Assembly: GCA_902825945.1 (NCBI GenBank) | Contig: CADECY010000003.1 | Location: 52,563-116,562, forward strand | Length of the DNA: 64,000 bases | DNA from: an uncultured Acidobacteriota bacterium | GTDB lineage: Bacteria > Acidobacteriota > Terriglobia > Bryobacterales > Bryobacteraceae | Reading direction: 5' to 3' | Shown here: positions 60,025 to 64,000 of the stretch, in pieces | Position numbering within the stretch: the first letter of the stretch is position 1 | Layout of the letters: each line of letters begins with the position of its first letter | Notes under the pieces: model-generated | Told to the model about the DNA's origin: nothing | What the model saw: the letters and a program-made list of their open reading frames with translations, nothing else | Databases searched by the model: none | Program-made: the position numbers and the translations under genes

Positions 60025-61667
60025 CGCGGCGCGGGCTTCTCCTGTCGGCCTTCGCTGGCGGATCGCCCGGATTCCAACTCGCGGACGTGACCCAATCCGC
60101 CGGGCTCGCATTCCGCCACAACTCCGGTGCGTACGGTGCCAAGTTCCTGCCTGAGACGCTGGGCCCCGGCTGCGCTTTCCTCGACTACGACAACGACGGC
60201 TGGCTCGACATCCTGCTCGTCAACGGGCAGGATTGGCCGTCACGGCGCCGCTCCCGTTCCACGCTGAGTCTGTATCGCAACAACGGGAACGGCACCTTCA
60301 CCGACGTTACGAAATCCGCCGGACTCGACATCGAGATGTACGGACTCGGTGTCGCGGTGGGAGACTACGACAACGACGGATTTCCCGACCTCTACATCAC
60401 CGCCGTCGGGCAGAGCCGGCTGTTTCGCAACAACGGGCGCGGTGGATTCACCGACGTGACGATGCCCGCCGGATTGGGTCCGCGCACCGGTTTTTCCACC
60501 TCGGCGATGTGGTTCGACTTCGATCGCGACGGCCTGCTCGACCTGTTCGTGTGCAACTATGTGCGCTGGTCCCCGGAACAGGATGTCTTCTGTTCGCTCG
60601 ACGGCAAGAAGAAGTCCTACTGCACACCCGAAGCTTATCGCGGCGCCACCTGCTGGTTGTTTCGCAATCGCGGTAACGGTACGTTCGAGGATGTCACCGC
60701 GAACAGTGGCATCTTCGATCCCTCGGCGAAGTCGCTCGGCGTGGCGATGCTCGACTTCGATCACGACGGCTGGCCGGATCTGTTCGTGGCCAACGATACG
60801 CAGCCGAACAAGCTCTACCGGAACAATCGCAACGGCACGTTCAGCGAAGTGGCGGTGCGGATGGGTGTCGCGTTTTCCGAAGAAGGCCGCGCCCGCGCCG
60901 GCATGGGCGTCGATACCGGAGACTTCACACGGTCCGGAAGGATGGGTATCGCGGTAACCAACTTCGACAACGAGATGATGGGGCTCTACGAACCCGCGCC
61001 GAACGGATTCGCCGACCGGGCAATGACCGCGGGCGTAGGCCCAGCGACCCGCGATCGCCTCGGCTTCGGCTGCGCCTTCTTCGACGCGGACCTCGACGGC
61101 CACCTCGATCTCGTCTCCGTCAACGGACACATCGACGACAACGTTCGCGGACTCGGCCGCGGCGCGCTTCACGCTCAAGTCCCGAATCTGTTCCGTAACG
61201 GCGGCAACGGCCGCTTTCGAGATATCGCGGCCGAAGTGGGCGCATCGTTCGCGCAGCCGAAGATCGCCCGTGGGCTCGCGCTCGGCGACTTCGATCGCGA
61301 TGGTGATGTCGATCTGCTGATCACTACCAATAACGGTGGGGCGCTGCTCTATCGAAACGACATCGGAAACGGAAACCAGTCGGTGCGCTTCCGCCTGGAA
61401 GGCCGCAAGTCCAATCGCGATGGATACGGCGCGATCGTGCAGGTGTTCGATTCGTCAGGCATGCAGATGCAAATGGCGAAGAGCGGGTCCAGCTACTTGT
61501 CGGCGAGCGACAAGGCACTCACCTTCGGCGTGGGAAATCGGAAGGAGGCAGATCGCGTGGCGATCTTTTGGCCGAGTGGCCGCGCGGATGACTTCAAGAA
61601 GGTCGCATACGGACGTACCTATCACTGTGTCGAAGGGGAAGCCCTTCGGCCGATTGACCGGCGCTGA
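60021..61667 (+). CDS. CRTAC1 family protein (FG-GAP repeats and ASPIC/UnbV domain)
   Basis: A 548-residue protein from GTG 60021. Repeated DxDxDG calcium-binding-like motifs (FLDYDNDGWLDILLVNGQ, VGDYDNDGFPDLYITAVG, LDFDHDGWPDLFVANDTQ, LGDFDRDGDVDLLITTNN) are FG-GAP/VCBS propeller repeats. The C-terminus (GYGAIVQVFDSSGMQMQMAK) is the ASPIC/UnbV domain. It is likely extracytoplasmic, though the N-terminus (MTRRGLLLSAFAGGSPG) is only a short signal. Members are adhesins or calcium-dependent binding proteins. Translational coupling to the regulator is unusual. Confidence 0.88.
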   Translation: MTRRGLLLSAFAGGSPGFQLADVTQSAGLAFRHNSGAYGAKFLPETLGPGCAFLDYDNDGWLDILLVNGQDWPSRRRSRSTLSLYRNNGNGTFTDVTKSAGLDIEMYGLGVAVGDYDNDGFPDLYITAVGQSRLFRNNGRGGFTDVTMPAGLGPRTGFSTSAMWFDFDRDGLLDLFVCNYVRWSPEQDVFCSLDGKKKSYCTPEAYRGATCWLFRNRGNGTFEDVTANSGIFDPSAKSLGVAMLDFDHDGWPDLFVANDTQPNKLYRNNRNGTFSEVAVRMGVAFSEEGRARAGMGVDTGDFTRSGRMGIAVTNFDNEMMGLYEPAPNGFADRAMTAGVGPATRDRLGFGCAFFDADLDGHLDLVSVNGHIDDNVRGLGRGALHAQVPNLFRNGGNGRFRDIAAEVGASFAQPKIARGLALGDFDRDGDVDLLITTNNGGALLYRNDIGNGNQSVRFRLEGRKSNRDGYGAIVQVFDSSGMQMQMAKSGSSYLSASDKALTFGVGNRKEADRVAIFWPSGRADDFKKVAYGRTYHCVEGEALRPIDRR

Positions 61668-61731
61668 AGTTCTCGAGCTAATGCAAAGACACTACATCCA
61701 GGCGGACTGGCCGCATGTAGACTGAGAGTCT

Positions 61732-62481
61732 ATGCCCAATCTTTCCGAAGTCGCGAAGTCATTATCCGATTCCCTCCATTTGGCCCTGGCGCCGGTTTCG
61801 ATCTCGTTTCACGACTCGATTCCGGATGGCGTTGCCTCGCATTCCGGAACTGCGCCTGCGGGTTGCCGGTTCTGGCAGGAAGCTGCCTCACGCGTCTTCG
61901 CCACTGTTTCAGCGGACCACGATCTGTGCGCCATCGGCCTGTACACCCACAATCTCGGGATCTCGGAAGGAGCCGGCAAGGACCTGAATGACGCGCTGAA
62001 GGTGTTCGGCGATCTCGGCTACGTGCGCCCCGATGACATGCCGTTCATACCGGTCCTGAAGCGCGAGTCCAAGGCCGTGGTGTATGGGCCGTTGGGGGCC
62101 GTGCCCGCGCCTCCCGATGTTGTCCTGTTGTTCGTCAAGGCCGATCAGACGCTGATCCTCTCCGAGGTTTCCCAGCAGTTGGAGAACGGACTGCCTCCCG
62201 CAATGGGACGCCCCGCCTGCGCCGTGGTTCCCCAGGCATTCAACACTGGCCGCACGGCTCTCAGCCTCGGTTGTTGCGGCGCGCGCGCCTATCTCGATGC
62301 GCTGACTCCCGATATGGCCTTGTACGCGATTCCCGGCGCGAAGATCGAAGCGTTCGCCGCCCGGGTTGTCGAACTGTCCAAGGCCAATTCGATCCTGACG
62401 GCGTTCCACCAATTGCGCCGCAAGCAGGTGGAACTCGGCGGACACCCGAGCGTGCAGGACTCACTGAACGCGATGCAGTGA
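61732..62481 (+). CDS. DUF169 domain protein
   Basis: A 249-residue protein. PVSISFHDSIPDGVASHSGT near the N-terminus, GCRFWQEAASRVFATVSADH, CAIGLYTHNLGI and the Cys-rich GRTALSLGCCGARAYLDALT fit the DUF169 family, which has conserved cysteines and unknown function, often found near anaerobic or redox enzymes. TAGACT (61718-61723) lies 8 bases before ATG 61732 and there is no Shine-Dalgarno. It precedes the DapA-like gene by 29 bases on the same strand. Confidence 0.82.
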   Translation: MPNLSEVAKSLSDSLHLALAPVSISFHDSIPDGVASHSGTAPAGCRFWQEAASRVFATVSADHDLCAIGLYTHNLGISEGAGKDLNDALKVFGDLGYVRPDDMPFIPVLKRESKAVVYGPLGAVPAPPDVVLLFVKADQTLILSEVSQQLENGLPPAMGRPACAVVPQAFNTGRTALSLGCCGARAYLDALTPDMALYAIPGAKIEAFAARVVELSKANSILTAFHQLRRKQVELGGHPSVQDSLNAMQ

Positions 62482-62510
62482 CGCTGCGAAGCGCGTATTC
62501 TGAAAGCGGT

Positions 62511-63464
62511 ATGCCTCAGACGCTCAGCCGCCGCGATCTCACCGCGCTCCTTGCCGCTGCCCCGTGGCTCCGCGCCGCCGAAAAAGCATGGGAAGGGATC
62601 TTCGTGATCATGCAGACCCCTTTCCATGACGACCTGTCGCTCGATGAAGAGTCGCTCCGCAAGGAAACCGATTTCCTCTGCCGGGGCCGCGTCCACGGCG
62701 TGGTCTGGCCGGCCGGCGCCGGCGAGACGAATTCGCTTTCCTACAACGAGCGAATGAAGCATTCACAGGCCGTGGTGAAGGAGGCAAAGGGACGGGCAAC
62801 GGTGCTGATCGGAGTGCACGGCGCCAACAAATTCGAAGCGATGGAATATGCGCGTCACGCCGAGAAGATCGGCGCGGACGGACTTCATGCGTTGGGTCCA
62901 ACCGACGGATACGGCGATTCGCGCATCCTCGAGGACTACTTCACCGCGATCGCATCGGTTTCACGTTTGCCTTTGTGTATTCAGGTTTCGAACCCTGGCA
63001 TGTCCACGGACTTCCTGCTGCGGATGGCCGACAAACTGCCGTCGCTCCGTATCCTCAAGCTCGAAGCCGGAGACGTGCCGCACGATGTCACGCGGGTGGT
63101 GAAAGAGCGCAAACGCACGCTGTTTCCGTCGACGGGGGGCGGAGCGATGAACCTCTACAACGAGATGGAGCGCGGGTCCGGCGGCACGATGGCGGGCGCC
63201 GGCTTGGCCGATATTCAAGCCCAAATCTGGGACTGGTATCACGAGGGCAAGAAGAAGGAGGCACACGAACTCTTCCAGAAGTTCCTGTTGTCGGCCGTGA
63301 TCGAGCGTCGTGTGAGCTTCGTGATCCAGAAGGAGATTCTGAAGCGCCGCGGTGTTTTCAAGAATACGGTCATGCGCCGCACGAGCCGCTTCACCATGGA
63401 TGCAGCCGACATGAAGGAACTCGACCAGATCATGGAACTGCTGCGGCCGCACTTCCGCGTCTGA
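62511..63464 (+). CDS. Dihydrodipicolinate synthase-family (DapA-like) protein with altered active site
   Basis: A 317-residue TIM-barrel protein from ATG 62511, with a Tat-like start (LSRRDLTALLAAAPWLRAAE). Schiff-base Lys183 is in RILKLEAGD. The usual GTTGE phosphate/carboxylate motif reads GAGET (PAGAGETNSLSYNER), and the catalytic Tyr of the YNxP motif appears replaced (LCIQVSNPG), so it is not a standard DHDPS. It may act on another 2-keto acid or be a lyase of the N-acetylneuraminate/KDG type. TATTCT (62496-62501) lies 9 bases upstream. Confidence 0.8.
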   Translation: MPQTLSRRDLTALLAAAPWLRAAEKAWEGIFVIMQTPFHDDLSLDEESLRKETDFLCRGRVHGVVWPAGAGETNSLSYNERMKHSQAVVKEAKGRATVLIGVHGANKFEAMEYARHAEKIGADGLHALGPTDGYGDSRILEDYFTAIASVSRLPLCIQVSNPGMSTDFLLRMADKLPSLRILKLEAGDVPHDVTRVVKERKRTLFPSTGGGAMNLYNEMERGSGGTMAGAGLADIQAQIWDWYHEGKKKEAHELFQKFLLSAVIERRVSFVIQKEILKRRGVFKNTVMRRTSRFTMDAADMKELDQIMELLRPHFRV

Positions 63465-63583
63465 CCCATGCACGGGGTGCTCGGGTGAGGAGGACCGCGA
63501 TGCGCCATCTCGATTCAGTCTACCGGTCCGGCTGACTCGGTCCGCTGGCGTGGGAGAATCAAGAACAGGCCTACGCTCTCGCC

Positions 63584-64000
63584 ATGCGAATCGACCGGAT
63601 CACGATCGAAAATTTCCGCCTGTTCCCTCGCCGTGAGTTCGCTTTCCACCCTCAGGTGAACCTGCTGGTTGGAGTGAACGGCAGCGGAAAGACCTCGGTA
63701 CTCGACGCGCTTGCCGTCGCGGCGGGGGCATGGCTACTCGGTTTGCGCACGCCGGAAAAGCGGCATATTCGTGCCGGAGAGATCCGGATCCAGCCGGTCG
63801 CTGCCCGAAACGGCGCCAACGGTCACGGTCCGCGATTCACATGGGAGGCGCAGTATCCTTGCTCTGTCGAAGCCAGCGGCGAGGTGATGGGCCGCGCTCT
63901 TCAGTGGCGGCGATCGCTCAACTCGCGCGAGGGCCGAACGACCTCCGTGGACGCACGCGAGATCAAGGAAGCGGGCGCGGTGGCCGATCGGTCTGTCCGC
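63584..64000 (+). CDS. AAA-family ATPase (SMC/RecF/OLD-like), N-terminal fragment
   Basis: The first 139 residues of a protein that runs off the window. MRIDRITIENFRLFPRREFA is followed by NLLVGVNGSGKTSVLDALAV, the Walker A of SMC/RecF/OLD-type ATPases (GVNGSGKT, Lys36). Such ATPases serve in DNA repair, in anti-phage systems (for example OLD and PtuA families) or in unknown roles; the rest of the protein and the next gene would decide. TACGCT (63572-63577) is 6 bases upstream of ATG 63584. Confidence 0.75.
   Translation, partial: MRIDRITIENFRLFPRREFAFHPQVNLLVGVNGSGKTSVLDALAVAAGAWLLGLRTPEKRHIRAGEIRIQPVAARNGANGHGPRFTWEAQYPCSVEASGEVMGRALQWRRSLNSREGRTTSVDAREIKEAGAVADRSVR

Noticed and set aside
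1..64000. CRISPR array, tRNA, rRNA or prophage
   Set aside because: I saw no direct-repeat/spacer pattern, no cloverleaf with a recognisable T-loop, no rRNA signature and no phage structural genes. A dedicated covariance-model search was not possible.

Overview
The window looks like a chromosomal segment of an Acidobacteriota bacterium, most likely of the Bryobacterales/Solibacter group. I infer this from the GC-rich codon use and from the gene families: two Oar-like TonB-dependent receptors of over 1,100 residues, a VWFA-related protein of the acidobacterial type, planctomycete-type cytochrome proteins (DUF1549/DUF1553, DUF1501, DUF1592, DUF1552), a CRTAC1/ASPIC-UnbV protein and a vanadium haloperoxidase. 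No rRNA, tRNA, CRISPR array, intact insertion sequence or phage was recognised.

Layout. 1-2.3 kb: two hydrolases, the first cut by the window edge. 2.3-6.7 kb: an IS630-type transposase remnant, an intact TonB receptor and a wrecked Ser/Thr kinase. 6.7-12.1 kb: a small unknown protein, gamma-glutamyltransferase, an isolated fliM, mtaB and a Gfo/Idh/MocA oxidoreductase. 12.1-18.7 kb: a decayed ECF sigma factor, a small zincin, cmk, lysC, a PpiD-like isomerase, DedA and an RraA-like protein. 18.7-23.4 kb: exported or oxidative proteins (NHL propeller lyase-like, vanadium haloperoxidase, a YHYH protein and its partner), then a scar where a pilin fragment abuts a copy of the haloperoxidase 3' end. 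23.4-28.0 kb: lacD, eda, a Trm112-like protein, a GT9 glycosyltransferase and MsbA (carbohydrate aldolases, then LPS assembly/export). 28.0-36.2 kb, minus strand: a degenerate response regulator, a DJ-1/PfpI protein, DUF1501, a PSD1-type cytochrome, an unknown protein and a cytochrome-ankyrin-cyclase-like fusion. 36.2-40.4 kb: DUF6454, two GxxExxY fragments in permuted order, an unknown protein, a VWA protein and an alcohol dehydrogenase. 40.4-45.7 kb: a haem operon (hemX-like, hemA, hemC, cobA-hemD). 45.6-54.5 kb: an amidohydrolase, a TPR protein and a four-gene unit of two PQQ-type propellers, DUF1592 haem protein and DUF1552 Tat protein. 54.5-61.7 kb: TonB receptor, histidine kinase, LuxR regulator and CRTAC1 protein. 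61.7-64 kb: DUF169, a DapA-like protein and the start of an AAA ATPase.

How it fits together. Most of the window encodes an envelope-facing lifestyle: large outer-membrane receptors, secreted propellers, periplasmic haem proteins, Tat-exported partners, LPS export, and haem synthesis to supply the cytochromes. The two planctomycete-cytochrome modules are the best candidates for undescribed biochemistry.

Two themes recur. First, at least seven broken genes or fragments lie between intact ones, so the segment has been repeatedly hit by deletion and partial duplication. Second, many genes that begin a transcription unit have a TANNNT hexamer 6-9 bases before the start codon and no Shine-Dalgarno, whereas several others have a clear Shine-Dalgarno, which suggests widespread leaderless transcription.
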